A stretch of DNA of 33,072 nt from JAUJNH01 sp038253125 (GCA_038253125.1 JBBSHM010000023.1:1-33072), one strand, 5' to 3'. Positions 1-8,051 are shown, counted from the first letter of the stretch. Made by a program: numbers and translations. Notes: generated by a model from the letters alone, not told the origin.

Positions 1-127
1 CATCGAGCTGGTAGATGAGGGCCCCGAGGGCGCGATCAAGGAGCTTGCTGTCGGGAGCGTCCAACATGTGACGAGCGGTGGCAAGTCGCTGGGCATCGAC
101 TGTAGTCGAAATCCGAACACGTGTCAT
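1..127 (-). CDS. Ribbon-helix-helix antitoxin, N-terminal part (runs off left edge)
   Basis: The reverse strand starts with ATG at 127-125 and stays open for 42 codons to the window edge. The peptide begins MTRVRISTTVDAQRLATARH, followed by a Leu-rich helix. A short polar beta strand (RVRISTTV) followed by two helices is the usual start of MazE/VapB-like ribbon-helix-helix antitoxins, which bind DNA as dimers and neutralise a toxin normally encoded just downstream, here outside the window. There is no Shine-Dalgarno sequence, but a TATAAC box lies 7 nt upstream, so the message is probably leaderless. The 5' flank runs directly into a response-regulator fragment, indicating a rearrangement boundary. 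The family is inferred from the fold pattern only. Confidence 0.6.
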   Translation of the reverse strand, partial: MTRVRISTTVDAQRLATARHMLDAPDSKLLDRALGALIYQLD

Positions 128-134
128 GCTATGT

Positions 135-143
135 GTTATAGTA
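135..143 (-). promoter_or_regulatory. Probable -10 box of the antitoxin gene
   Basis: Read on the minus strand the sequence is TACTATAAC, containing TATAAC (140-135) 7 nt before the ATG at 127. This AT-rich patch is exceptional in the surrounding GC-rich DNA, and the spacing suits a leaderless transcript. I see no convincing -35 box. Confidence 0.45.
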
Positions 144-172
144 CGAATCGAAGGAGCCAGCGCTCCTCAGCC

Positions 173-244
173 TGCCTTCTCGAGGCCTGCGGTCCCCGGA
201 TCGTGCACACCGTGCGGGGCGCCGGCTACGTGCTCCGCCCCTGA
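173..244 (+). pseudogene. C-terminal remnant of an OmpR-family response regulator
   Basis: In the frame ending at TGA 242-244 the last residues read LLEACGPRIVHTVRGAGYVL plus RP. This is the canonical end of an OmpR/PhoB winged-helix domain: the wing motif IxTVRGxGYxL. Nothing upstream of about 173 in this frame resembles the rest of the protein; the receiver domain and most of the DNA-binding domain are missing. A histidine-kinase remnant follows immediately, so this was a normal regulator-kinase operon that has lost its 5' part. Confidence 0.6.
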
Positions 245-974
245 TGGGCGAGCGCCCCCGTCGTCGGCGGATGGAGAGCCGGCGGCCAATCCTCCCACCG
301 AAGCCGCCGCGCCGGGGCGGCTGGAGGTGGCCCGGGCCGAGGCCGGCGACGCCGAGGCCCGCTCCCGGCACTTCCTGGCCGACGCCGCCCACCATCTGCG
401 CACACCCACCGCCGGCATCCAGGTCGCCGCCCAGAACCTCCTCAGAGGCGTCGACCCCGAGGACCAGACCCGTCTGCTCGCCGACGTTGTGCGGGAGACC
501 GCCCGGGCGACCCGGCTCATCACCTGCCTTCTGCACATCGCGCGCCTCGACGAAGGTCAGCCCCTCACCTTCGCCCCCACCGACCTGGTCGAGCTGTGCG
601 CCGACGAGGTGGACCGAGCCTCGAGCCTCGCGCCACACCTGGACTTCGTGCTCCGGGCCGAGGAGCGCGCCGGCCAACCGGACCTCGATGCCGGCGCCAT
701 CAGTGAGGTGCTGGCCAACCTACTCGACAACGCCCGCCGCTTCGCGGTGGCCAAGGTCGAGGTGCTAATCGGCCCGCTGGAGGGCGGAGTCCGGGTCGGT
801 GTCGTCGACGACGGAGCTGGAGTTCCAGCCGGGATGGAGGAGCGGATCTTCGAGCGCTTCGTGAGCGCCGGCCACCGGGCCGGCGCGGGCTTGGGCCTAG
901 CCATCGGCCGTACGTTCATGCTCAGGGTCCCGGTGGCCCGCTGGTCCGGGAACGAAGCCGACCCGGCCGGGTAG
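244..974 (+). pseudogene. Sensor histidine kinase, truncated and internally deleted
   Basis: The open frame through here encodes a HisKA H-box (ADAAHHLRTPTAGI, about 390-430), an N-box (LANLLDNARRFA), a G1 box (VVDDGAGVP), an F-like IFERF segment and a G2 box (AGLGLAIG). An orthodox kinase of this class starts with transmembrane, sensor and HAMP segments. Here a possible original ATG at 244 overlaps the regulator stop, but the HAMP-like tail (RLEVARAEAGDAEARSRHFL) lies in a different frame and no membrane helix remains. At the other end the G2 box runs directly into FMLRVPVA, which looks like the terminal beta strand, so about 20 residues between them are missing. GTG 327 could start a soluble fragment. 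Probably non-functional as a sensor, though a cytoplasmic kinase domain cannot be excluded. Confidence 0.55.
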
Positions 975-1048
975 CGACGCTGTGGCTACCCGGGGTGCTT
1001 TCCTCGGCGGGGAGCGGTCTGGCCCGGCCGTGCTTCCCCCAGCGCCGG

Positions 1049-1216
1049 TCACGCTCCAGCCCCGAAGGCGGCGCCGACATCGGCGACGACGAAGCGCATG
1101 CCGCCGCCGGCGCCGGGGGCGGCCAGCTGCTCCGGATCACCGACGAGCAGGACCTTCCCGCTGGCGGTTGCGACTGTGGGGCCGACGCCCGTCTCCGGCG
1201 GGGTCGGCGCAGCCGG
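1049..1216 (-). pseudogene. Fragment of a relaxase/RecD-like helicase
   Basis: Directly after the TAG stop of the PIG-L gene, in the same reverse frame, the sequence continues for about 55 codons to TGA at 1051-1049. It contains ASGKVLLVGDPEQLAAPGAG followed by GGMRFVVADVG. The LLVGDPxQLxAxGAGG string is the motif II/III region of superfamily 1 helicases of the RecD/TraA (MobF relaxase) type. Only about 40 residues are left, with no Walker A and no relaxase domain, so it is a relic of a conjugative element. No independent start codon or ribosome-binding site is evident. Confidence 0.45.
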
Positions 1217-1219
1217 GCT

Positions 1220-1927
1220 CTACCGGGTGTCGACCCGCCCGAAGGACTCGGCCAGCCGACCGTCGGGGAGGCCGCCGGCCTTGGCCACCATGGCGCCCCA
1301 GCCCCGCATGCGCTGCTCGAGGTCGGTCATGTTCCCGGTCTGGCTCACATGGGCCCGGAGGGCGCCGACCTTGCGGTCGAGCGTCTCGGTGATGTCTATG
1401 TAGACCGGCTCGGCTGAGCCGAGGCCCATCACGTACAGCTCCGACGCCGCCCAGGGCTGGAAGCCCTCGGCCAGCAGCTCGACGTGGGCGTGGGCGTTGC
1501 GGGCGTCGGGGTACACCGCGGCCATGGTCGCCTCGCCGGCGGCCAGGTGGTCGGGGTGGGAGGCGTAGACCCGCTCCCACACCCGGGCCGGCGACTGCGA
1601 CACCACCCGCTCGGGCCGCACCCGGCGGATGACCCGGCTGATGTCACGTCGCAGGTCGAGGGTGGGCTGGAGCCGGCCGTCGGAGTGGTGCAGGAACGTG
1701 ATGTCGGACACCCCGACCACAGCGGCGGCGGCGTGCTGCTCGGCCTCCCTCAGGGCCGGCACGTCCCGGCGGGGCACGTCGGGAGGGGCCTCGCCGGCCT
1801 CGCCGCTCGTGCAGATGCAGTACGCCACCTCGTGGCCCTCGGCCACCCATCTCGCCACCGATCCCGAGCAGCCGAAGTCGATGTCGTCGGGGTGGGCTGC
1901 CACCACCAGGATCCTCACCGGCTCCAC
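1220..1927 (-). CDS. PIG-L (LmbE-like) zinc deacetylase
   Basis: A 235-residue protein. Residues 11-15 (AHPDD) carry the zinc-binding HPDD motif, and residues 124-127 (HPDH) supply the later metal-ligand motif of the family. Members hydrolyse N-acetyl groups from sugar substrates; in actinobacteria this fold includes MshB and Mca of the mycothiol pathway as well as lincosamide and antibiotic deacetylases. Nothing here fixes the substrate, since neighbours are helicase relics. Length is typical for a short LmbE protein. The ATG at 1927 precedes the conserved first strand (VRILVVAAHPDD) by only four residues, so the start is secure. It is the only intact gene in the first 3.2 kb. Confidence 0.88.
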   Translation of the reverse strand: MEPVRILVVAAHPDDIDFGCSGSVARWVAEGHEVAYCICTSGEAGEAPPDVPRRDVPALREAEQHAAAAVVGVSDITFLHHSDGRLQPTLDLRRDISRVIRRVRPERVVSQSPARVWERVYASHPDHLAAGEATMAAVYPDARNAHAHVELLAEGFQPWAASELYVMGLGSAEPVYIDITETLDRKVGALRAHVSQTGNMTDLEQRMRGWGAMVAKAGGLPDGRLAESFGRVDTR

Positions 1928-1973
1928 CCTACGGTCGGCCAGAGGTCGGGCCGGGACGGCCGCGCCGCCCCGC

Positions 1974-3205
1974 TCAGCGGGCCAGGCCGGCGGCCAGGGC
2001 GGGGGGCAGCGGCCTGTCGTGCACGACGGCGAGGCGGCGGGTGGTCCGGGTCACGGCCACGTACAGGCTGGCCAGGCGCATCAGCGCCGGCTCGACGACG
2101 ACCACCGAGTCGAACTCCAGGCCCTTGGCGCCGTCGACGGGCAGGACCACCACGGGCTGCTCCAGCGCGTCGCTGCCGGCGGCGGGCTCGACGCCCAGAG
2201 CGGCGGCGGCGGCTTTCACGAGCGACGGCGGGCACAGCACGGCCACCGTGCCGGCGGCCAACGCCGCCCGCTCGGCCGCCACCACCCCGCCGAGGGCGGC
2301 CAGGCCCCCGGCGGCCGCCCACGGGCGGTCCGGGACCGAGCGGACGGCCCGCGGCGCCTTCAGCGAGGGGTCGATGGCAGTCAGGACGGTATCGGCCACC
2401 CTCAGCACCTCGGCCGGAGTGCGGTAGCCGATGGTCAGCTCGACGACCGTCGCCTCGTCGGGCGTGCGGCCGAGCCAGCCCAGCACGTCGTCCCATGCAG
2501 CCGATGGCTGTAGCGCAGGTAGGCCACCCGGTGCAGGCCGATGGCCGTCTTGCCGGTGCCCGGGCCGCCCTGCACCACCAGCACCCCGGCCAACGGGCTG
2601 CGGATGATGGCGTCCTGCTCGGCCTGGATGGTGGCCACGATGTCGGCCATGCGGCCGCGACGGGAGCGTTGCAGTGCGTCGAGGAGAGCGGCCTCGCCCA
2701 CCAGCACCAGCTCGCCCCGTTCCACGGCCCGCTCGGCGGCGCCGGGATCGAGCAGCTCGTCATCCAGGTCGAGAACCAGCCGGCCCCGCCCGGCGATGTG
2801 ACGACGGCGTACGACCCCGAGTGGAGCGCCGACTGTGGCCCGGTAGAACCGCTCGGCGAACGGGGCCCGCCAGTCCACCACCAGGGCCGATCCGTCGTCG
2901 TCCAGCACGCCGAGGCGCCCGATGTGCAGCGCCTCCCCGTCGGTGAGGTCGATCCGGCCGAAGCACAGCGGCTGCTCACCAAGATGGAGCCGGCGCAACC
3001 TCTCCTGTCCCAACGCCTCGGTGACGTCCCGCTCGAAACGCTGGAACAGCGCCCCCGACCGGTCACCGGACCGGGCCCCACCCACCAGGTCCCTGGCCTC
3101 GGCCCGCAGCTGTGAGAGGCGGTCGTTGGCCCGCTCGACGTGGGCCTGCTCGGCCGCGAGCTCGCCCGGCTCGGCGGCGACGGCACCCGAGAGCTCAGCT
3201 GACAC
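1974..3205 (-). pseudogene. helD: HelD/HelR-type RNA polymerase-associated helicase, internal deletion and frameshift
   Basis: From GTG 3205 the N-terminal part matches HelD: a coiled-coil stretch rich in A/E/R (AAEQAHVERANDRLSQLRAE), the LxFGRIDLxDGE and VVDWRAPFAERFY segments, and Walker A (VVQGGPGTGKTAIGLHR). At about 2499 the sequence jumps, in a different frame, to the far C-terminal region (AWDDVLGWLG, then VELTIGYRTPAEVL) and on to the motif V/VI region (GAKGLEFDSVVVVEP, LYVAVTRTTR), ending at 1974. About 280 codons between motif I and motif IV are absent and the net change is not a multiple of three. HelD proteins remodel RNA polymerase; HelR removes rifampicin. This copy cannot make an active enzyme unless the junction is an assembly error. 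It is divergent from the UvrD2-like gene, with about 60 bp between. Confidence 0.75.
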
Positions 3206-3265
3206 CCCTACAGGTTCGCGCCGGCATCCACCTATCGGGCCAGGGCCTCCCCCTAGCGTCGTGCC

Positions 3266-5239
3266 ATGCGGCCGGCCGACCAGCTGCTCGAGGGCCTCGA
3301 CGCCTCTCAGCGTGCCGCCGCCACCGATCCCCGCAGCCCGCTGGCCATCGTGGCCGGCCCCGGCTCCGGCAAGACGCGGGTGCTCACCGCCCGGGTCGCC
3401 TACCGGATCGCCACCGGGGATGCGGAGCCCGCCCGCACCCTCGTCCTCACCTTCACCCGCCGGGCCGCCTCCGAGCTGCGCACCAGGCTCGGCCGCCTCG
3501 GGCTGGGCGGCACCGAGGGCCCCACCGTCTCCACGCTCCACGCCCTGGCCGCATCCTGCCTCCAGCGGGCCTGGCGCGAGGCCGGAGAGCCGTCACGCCC
3601 GATCGCCGCCTTCCCCCTGCGCCTGCTGGCCCCGCTGGTCACCGCCCACCCGGGACCGACACCCTCGGCCCGGGTGGTCGCCGCCGAGGTGGCGTGGGCC
3701 AAGGCCCGGGCCATGCCCCCTGACACCTACCCGGCGGCGGCCGCCCGCGCCGGGCGCCTCACCGGCTTGGATCAGCGGGCGCTGACCTCGGTGGCGGCCG
3801 TCTACGCCGCCTATGAAGCCGAGAAGGCCCGCCGCCGGATCCTCGACATCGACGACCTGATACCGGCGCTCACCGCCCGCCTCGCCGCCGACCACCGGCT
3901 GGCCGGCCGGCTTCAGTGGCACCACCGCCACCTGTACGTCGATGAGTTCCAGGACCTCGGGCGGGCCTCGTTCCGCCTGGTGCGGTCGCTGGCCGGGCCG
4001 GGGCGGGACGGCCAGCCGTCCGACCTGACCGTGGTGGGCGACGCCGACCAGGCCGTCTACGGCTTCGCCGGCAGCGACCCCCGCCTCCTGCTCCGCCTGG
4101 CCGAAGCCCTTCCCGGCGCGGCCACGGTGGCCCTGGCCCACGCCCACCGCAACCCGCCGGCGGTCCTGGCCGCCGCCCGCGCCGTCCTGGCCGGCTGCCC
4201 CACCGACCCGGCCGCCTCGTTGCGCGACGCCACCAAGCCACCCACCGACCGGGTCGTCGTCGACGCCGCCGGCCACGGGTCCGAGGAGGCCGAGGCTGCG
4301 GCGGTGGCCTCGGCCCTGCGCTGCGCCCACGGGTCCGGCCGGCGGTGGTCGGACCTGGCCGTCCTGGCCCGAACGAACACCCGGCTCGACGCCGTGGCCG
4401 CGGCCTGTGAGAGCGCCGGGGTGCCCACCCGCAGCCGCCGCTGCCTGCTGGACCGGGCTGAGGTGAGGGCCGCCCTGGACACGCTGCTCGTCCGCCCCCC
4501 GTCACTGCCGGCGGTCGCCTGCCGGGCCGTGCTCCGCCAGGTGGCGGCCGAGGCACTCGACAGCGCCGACCTCATGGCCCCGGCCCGACGGGCGCTCCAG
4601 GCGCTGACCGAACTGGCCGACGAGTACGCCCTGGTGATCGGCGCCACCCTGAGCGGCTTGCTCGTGTGGCTCGACGCCACCGTGCGGGCCACCGGCGGCG
4701 ATGCCGTCGAGAGCGGCGACGCCGTCGACCTGCTCACCTTCCACCGGGCCAAGGGCCTCGAGTGGGACATCGTCCACGCCGTCGGGGTCGAGAAGGGCCT
4801 GGTGCCCCTGCGGTCAGCCGCGGGACCGGACCGGGCCGAGGAGCGGCGCCTCGCCTACGTCGCCTTCACCCGAGCCCGGTTCGCCCTGCGCTGCACGTGG
4901 GTCGGAGCACCGTCGCCGTGGCTCGGACCGGCCCTCGAGGCCGCCGCCGCCGTCGCCGCCCGTCCCGTGGCGCCACCAACCGAGCTCATGGCCGCCCGGC
5001 GGGCCACGGCGACCGGCCAGGACCCCGTGCTCGACGGCCTCCGACGCTGGCGGAGGCACCGGGCCCTGGCCCTGCGGGTCACCGCCGCCGCCATCCTCGA
5101 CGACCACGCGCTCGAGCGGGTGGCCGAGAGCCGCCCCGCCACGCTGGCCGAGCTCGCCGCCGTCCCCGGGGTCGGAGCCAACCGGGCCCGCGTCGTCGGG
5201 CCGTCGCTGCTCTCGGCCATCTCCCACCTGGCCGCCTGA
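3266..5239 (+). CDS. uvrD2: UvrD2-like ATP-dependent DNA helicase with HRDC domain
   Basis: 657 residues, superfamily 1A. Visible motifs: Q-motif around LDASQR (12-16), Walker A AGPGSGKT (30-37), motif Ia TRRAASEL, motif II VDEFQD (225-230), motif III VGDADQAVYGFAGSD, motif V TFHRAKGLEWD and motif VI RLAYVAFTRAR. The last 70 or so residues (WRRHRALALRV through VPGVGANRARVVG) form an HRDC domain. Helicase plus C-terminal HRDC is the plan of mycobacterial UvrD2, a 3'-5' helicase in DNA repair. The tetra-cysteine block of the mycobacterial enzyme is not evident. Motif IV reads AHAHRNP instead of the usual NYRS-like string. The ATG has no clear Shine-Dalgarno. A glycosyltransferase gene starts 14 bp after the stop. 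Confidence 0.9.
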   Translation: MRPADQLLEGLDASQRAAATDPRSPLAIVAGPGSGKTRVLTARVAYRIATGDAEPARTLVLTFTRRAASELRTRLGRLGLGGTEGPTVSTLHALAASCLQRAWREAGEPSRPIAAFPLRLLAPLVTAHPGPTPSARVVAAEVAWAKARAMPPDTYPAAAARAGRLTGLDQRALTSVAAVYAAYEAEKARRRILDIDDLIPALTARLAADHRLAGRLQWHHRHLYVDEFQDLGRASFRLVRSLAGPGRDGQPSDLTVVGDADQAVYGFAGSDPRLLLRLAEALPGAATVALAHAHRNPPAVLAAARAVLAGCPTDPAASLRDATKPPTDRVVVDAAGHGSEEAEAAAVASALRCAHGSGRRWSDLAVLARTNTRLDAVAAACESAGVPTRSRRCLLDRAEVRAALDTLLVRPPSLPAVACRAVLRQVAAEALDSADLMAPARRALQALTELADEYALVIGATLSGLLVWLDATVRATGGDAVESGDAVDLLTFHRAKGLEWDIVHAVGVEKGLVPLRSAAGPDRAEERRLAYVAFTRARFALRCTWVGAPSPWLGPALEAAAAVAARPVAPPTELMAARRATATGQDPVLDGLRRWRRHRALALRVTAAAILDDHALERVAESRPATLAELAAVPGVGANRARVVGPSLLSAISHLAA

Positions 5240-5253
5240 AACAGCCGGCCAGC

Positions 5254-6120
5254 ATGGCGGCCGTGGCCGACGAGCTCACCGCCGTGGTCGTCCACCGCAA
5301 CGAACCGGAGGCGCTGGCCGCCACCGTGGCGTCGCTGCGAGCGGCGTGGAGCGGGCGGCTGCGGGTGGTGGTGGCCGACAACGCCTCGACGCGGCGCCCG
5401 GACGTGGACGGCGTCGAGGTGGTGGCCACCGGCGGCAACCGGGGCTTCGGGGGTGGAGCGAACGTCGGCCTGCGGCTGGCCAGGACCCGTTGGGTGGCCG
5501 TGTGTCCCCACGACGTCCAGGTGGCCGACGGCGCCCTCGACCGGATCGTCGAGGTGGCGGCGGGCCGCCCCCGTGCCGGTTTCGCCGGCGCCGACCTGGG
5601 TCTGTCGGAGGTGCCGGTCGTCGACCCGTACTTCGGCGGGATCAGCGTTCCGGCGATCCGCTCGGGCGACTGGGCCCCGGCCGGGTACCCCCACGGGACG
5701 CTGCTTGTGGCCCGCCTGGCCTGCCTACACCAGGTTGGGCTGTTCGACGAGGCCTTCTTCGCCTACTGCGAGGAGGCCGACCTCGCCCTGCGGGCCCGCA
5801 CCCGCGGCTGGCTGAGCGGCCAGGTGTGGGGGGCGGCGGCCCGCAACACCGGCCTGGGGTCGCACGAGGTCAGCCAGTACCTGAAGGCTCGCAACACCCT
5901 GCACCTGGTGCGGAGGTGGTTCGGCCCCTACCGCTCCACGGTGCGCCTGGCCATCGAGCTGAAGACCGCAGCACACAGCCGCCCGAGCCGCCTAGCCGTG
6001 CGCGACTTCCTCGACGGCCGATGGGGCCCGCCGCCTCCCGACCTGCAGCCGGCGCCGGCCACACCGGTGATTGGGCGCGACCAAGGGGGCCCGGCAGAAC
6101 CGAACCCCCTTGTCGTTTGA
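5254..6120 (+). CDS. GT2-family glycosyltransferase (rhamnosyltransferase-like)
   Basis: 288 residues from ATG 5254. The N-terminal GT-A fold is clear: ELTAVVVHRNEPEAL, a nucleotide-sugar region VVVADNAS, and GGNRGFGGGANVGL, a signature of WbbL-like GT2 enzymes. The usual DxD-like site is replaced by CPHDVQVADG. Later, LFDEAFFAYCEEADLALRAR carries the conserved acidic catalytic region. Such enzymes add a sugar from an NDP-sugar to a lipid-linked or cell-wall glycan on the cytoplasmic face. The reading frame extends far upstream but the family begins at this ATG, just after the helicase stop. The last 15 residues (after VIGRD) overlap an antisense gene remnant and may not be original. Donor and acceptor are unknown. 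Confidence 0.85.
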   Translation: MAAVADELTAVVVHRNEPEALAATVASLRAAWSGRLRVVVADNASTRRPDVDGVEVVATGGNRGFGGGANVGLRLARTRWVAVCPHDVQVADGALDRIVEVAAGRPRAGFAGADLGLSEVPVVDPYFGGISVPAIRSGDWAPAGYPHGTLLVARLACLHQVGLFDEAFFAYCEEADLALRARTRGWLSGQVWGAAARNTGLGSHEVSQYLKARNTLHLVRRWFGPYRSTVRLAIELKTAAHSRPSRLAVRDFLDGRWGPPPPDLQPAPATPVIGRDQGGPAEPNPLVV

Positions 6121-6353
6121 CGGCATGCCAGATGGCACCGCTCCGGTTGGTGAGTGAGAGACCGTCCTCCTTGGCGGGGGCCAATCGACGCAACCTCTCG
6201 GTCGGGTCGATTGTGCGGCCATTGCGGGCCTCGTCGTTCGCTCGGTTTGCGATGGCGTCCGGCAGTCGTCCTCTGTCGGCCCGGTCGGGGCATCCGCCCC
6301 GCCGAGCCTCAGAAAACGGGCGGCCCGCGCTCCTCGTCGCCTTCCCGAACCAT
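6115..6353 (-). pseudogene. Probable frameshifted gene remnant of unknown function
   Basis: On the reverse strand an ATG at 6353 sits behind a strong Shine-Dalgarno (AAAGGGGGA at 6369-6361) but opens only 14 codons (MVREGDEERGPPVF, then TGA). In another reverse frame the following 60 or so codons read like real protein with high G/C in third positions: LPDAIANRANDEARNGRTID, then PTERLRRLAPAKEDGLSLTN and RSGAIWHAVKRQG. The best explanation is a small gene broken by a frameshift, whose end runs into the glycosyltransferase tail. I do not recognise the family. It could instead be a chance open frame next to a real short ORF. Confidence 0.35.
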
Positions 6354-6675
6354 GGGTAGTCCCCCTTTCGTCGGTTGGATCTCGGTTGCGTCGTCTAAGA
6401 GAATGATCTTCCTCTGGCGGCGATCCGTCAACCCCCAATCGCCGATTCGCGGACATTGGCCCGCGAAGGCTCCGGCAGGCGTGGGTGATCGCCACGACCG
6501 CAGCGGCCGCCTGGTCGCCACTCAGCGCGAAGAGGGTGCGCCGGGTCGGCCTCTTCCACTACGTTCCGACGGAGCGGAGGTCACCGTCGGCCCCTACGGT
6601 GACGCCGCCCGCCCGGCCGGGCCTCGCGTGCCCGGCCGGGCACGTCACCAGCCGAGGGCGGCGCCCAGGTTGGGG
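6354..6675. other. Gene-poor gap with hairpins
   Basis: I see no coding sequence here. It contains the ribosome-binding site of the remnant to its left, a 7-bp hairpin TTCGCGG/CCGCGAA (6446-6452, 6461-6467), and two further hairpins at 6580-6641 that lie just past the end of the minus-strand gene to the right. Base composition is less GC-rich around 6360-6420 than in neighbouring genes. Confidence 0.5.
6580..6641 (-). terminator. Tandem terminator-like hairpins downstream of the 83-residue gene
   Basis: Two perfect inverted repeats are adjacent. GTCACCGT (6580-6587) pairs with ACGGTGAC (6596-6603). GCCCGGCCGGGC (6611-6622) is repeated at 6630-6641; because the unit is itself palindromic it serves as both direct and inverted repeat, with a 7-nt spacer. 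They lie 35-95 nt beyond the stop at 6676. There is no T-tract, as is common in GC-rich actinobacteria. Confidence 0.45.
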
Positions 6676-6927
6676 CTAGTGAGAGTCTGCGGGGACCAGC
6701 TCGGCCAGGGCCCGGATGCCGCTGAGGGCGTCACGCACCTCGGCGGCGGTGAAGAGGTGACGCTCAACGGTGAGGGTCAGCCACCGCTCGACCTCGGGCT
6801 GGGCCGGGGTGTCCTTCATGTCACCCCACAGGGCGAAGAGGAGGTCCTGCAGCTGCCCGGGCCCGAACGAGATCTCCCGCTCGGTGCGGACGAGGAAGGC
6901 GTCGAGTTGGGCTGTGGAGTCCATCAC
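6676..6927 (-). CDS. Conserved-looking small hypothetical protein
   Basis: 83 residues if GTG 6927 is used, 82 from the adjacent ATG 6924. Mostly helical and acidic: QLDAFLVRTEREISFGPGQL, then LQDLLFALWGDM and ERHLFTAAEVRDALSGIRAL. No signal peptide, membrane segment or metal motif. The frame has the G/C-biased third positions of a real gene and ends just before a pair of hairpins. It is divergent from the FHA-domain gene with about 80 bp between. I do not recognise the family. Confidence 0.6.
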   Translation of the reverse strand: MMDSTAQLDAFLVRTEREISFGPGQLQDLLFALWGDMKDTPAQPEVERWLTLTVERHLFTAAEVRDALSGIRALAELVPADSH

Positions 6928-7005
6928 CCCATCAGTCTACGGGGGTCCCACGACAACGGGTGGACCGAGAGGGGGCGGCCGGCGCCCACCGCTAGCCTCC
7001 TGCCG

Positions 7006-8001
7006 GTGCTGAGCAACGTGCAGGTGGTGCCGGGGGCGACGTCGGTGGCACGCTTCGGCGACGTCCTGGTGTGGTTCGAGACGGGTCCGGAGGGCGGCGG
7101 GGTCATGCTCACCCAGCTGTTGCAGGCGGCGCAGGCCGTGGGCGGCGGCTCGGTGCCCTCACGCCAGATGGGGGCGCGCCTGGCGGCGGTGCTGAACACC
7201 GGCGACGCCAGCGCCGTGCCCGCCCTGGCGGCCGCCACCCCAGAGGACGCAGGCCTGCGGGTGGTGGTGCACGGCTGGGGCAGCCTGGCCGGCAGTGACC
7301 CCTCAGGCGGCGGCACATCAGGCGGCGGCGCCTCAGGAGGTGGCGTGGTCGACAGCGTCAACGTGCGGAACGGCTGGGTCGACCAGATCGTCCCCCGCCG
7401 ACCGGCCTTCTTCCTGGGCCGCAACACCGTGCCCATGGCACCGGGCTCATCGCTCAGCCTCGAACACGGCATCGTGGCCGGCGACGGAGTCACCTTCTCA
7501 CTGGCGGACGATTCCGCTCCCGCGCCGGCCGACGAGCCGCCACCCAGCACCCCGCCGGCTCCTGCCACCGAACAACGCGGTCCTGAGCACACCGACGAGG
7601 CCTCCGCCACGGGGCAGCCACCGGTGGGCTGGCCGCCTCCGGCTCCGAGCCTCCGACCCCAGGCCCCACCGCCTCCCGGACGGCTCGTCCTGGACGACGG
7701 CAGCACGGCGGTCCTGGAGCGCTCGTGCGTGCTCGGCCACGCACCAAACGTCAGCCCCGAGGTGCAGACCGGCGCCGCCGTCGCCCTCGCCGTGCAGGGG
7801 CCGGGCGTGGCCGCCGCCCACGCCGAGATCCGGGTCGAGCCGGGCCGCGTCTCGGTACGCGACCTCGGCGGCGCCCCGACCTACGTCCTGGCCCCGGGCT
7901 CACAGAGCTGGACGCCTCTGGATCCGGGCCAGCTCGTGCCACTGGTGACAGGGACCAGGATCGCTCTCGGGCAGCGCAGCATCTCATATGAGCAGCCCTG
8001 A
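7006..8001 (+). CDS. FHA-like domain protein with Gly- and Pro-rich linkers
   Basis: 331 residues from GTG 7006. The N-terminal 90 or so residues (VQVVPGATSVARFGDVLVWF onward) form an alpha/beta module I cannot name. A Gly/Ser linker (three SGGG units) leads to a second beta-rich segment, then a Pro-rich stretch (about 170-225). The C-terminal 100 residues have the FHA layout: GRLVLDDG, a first-loop VLGH in place of the usual VLGR, and AAAHAEIRVEPGRVSVRDLG. FHA domains bind phosphothreonine, but the usual R and S/H phosphate contacts are altered (VLGH; VAAAH for VSRRH), so binding is uncertain. Probably a cytoplasmic adaptor of Ser/Thr-kinase signalling. The frame is open well upstream, but that part is antisense to the small gene at 6676-6927 and looks random. 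Confidence 0.75.
   Translation: MLSNVQVVPGATSVARFGDVLVWFETGPEGGGVMLTQLLQAAQAVGGGSVPSRQMGARLAAVLNTGDASAVPALAAATPEDAGLRVVVHGWGSLAGSDPSGGGTSGGGASGGGVVDSVNVRNGWVDQIVPRRPAFFLGRNTVPMAPGSSLSLEHGIVAGDGVTFSLADDSAPAPADEPPPSTPPAPATEQRGPEHTDEASATGQPPVGWPPPAPSLRPQAPPPPGRLVLDDGSTAVLERSCVLGHAPNVSPEVQTGAAVALAVQGPGVAAAHAEIRVEPGRVSVRDLGGAPTYVLAPGSQSWTPLDPGQLVPLVTGTRIALGQRSISYEQP
7303..7347 (+). repeat. Three 15-bp tandem units encoding a Gly/Ser linker
   Basis: Three copies of a TCAGGCGGCGGC-type 15-mer (7303, 7318, 7333; the third diverged) encode repeated SGGGx units inside the FHA-like protein. In-frame units of this kind allow linker-length change by slippage. Confidence 0.7.
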
Positions 8002-8051
8002 CCCGGGGCAACGTCGGAAGCGCTCAGCAGAGCGCGGTCTATCCTGCCCGC

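Noticed and set aside
78..243. Histidine kinase start at 78
   Set aside because: The residues before about 320 do not resemble a sensor or membrane domain, and they overlap the antitoxin and the response-regulator tail in other frames.
1484..3115. 543-codon plus-strand open frame
   Set aside because: Antisense to PIG-L and the HelD remnant; composition is that of a high-GC shadow frame with no domain.
4666..5253. Upstream extension of the GT2 frame inside the UvrD2 gene
   Set aside because: Arg/Pro-rich shadow translation of the helicase coding sequence; the GT2 domain starts at 5254.
6154..7005. Long upstream extension of the FHA-like gene in the same frame
   Set aside because: It is antisense to the small gene at 6676-6927 and to the remnant, has atypical composition, and family-like sequence starts only at about 7006.
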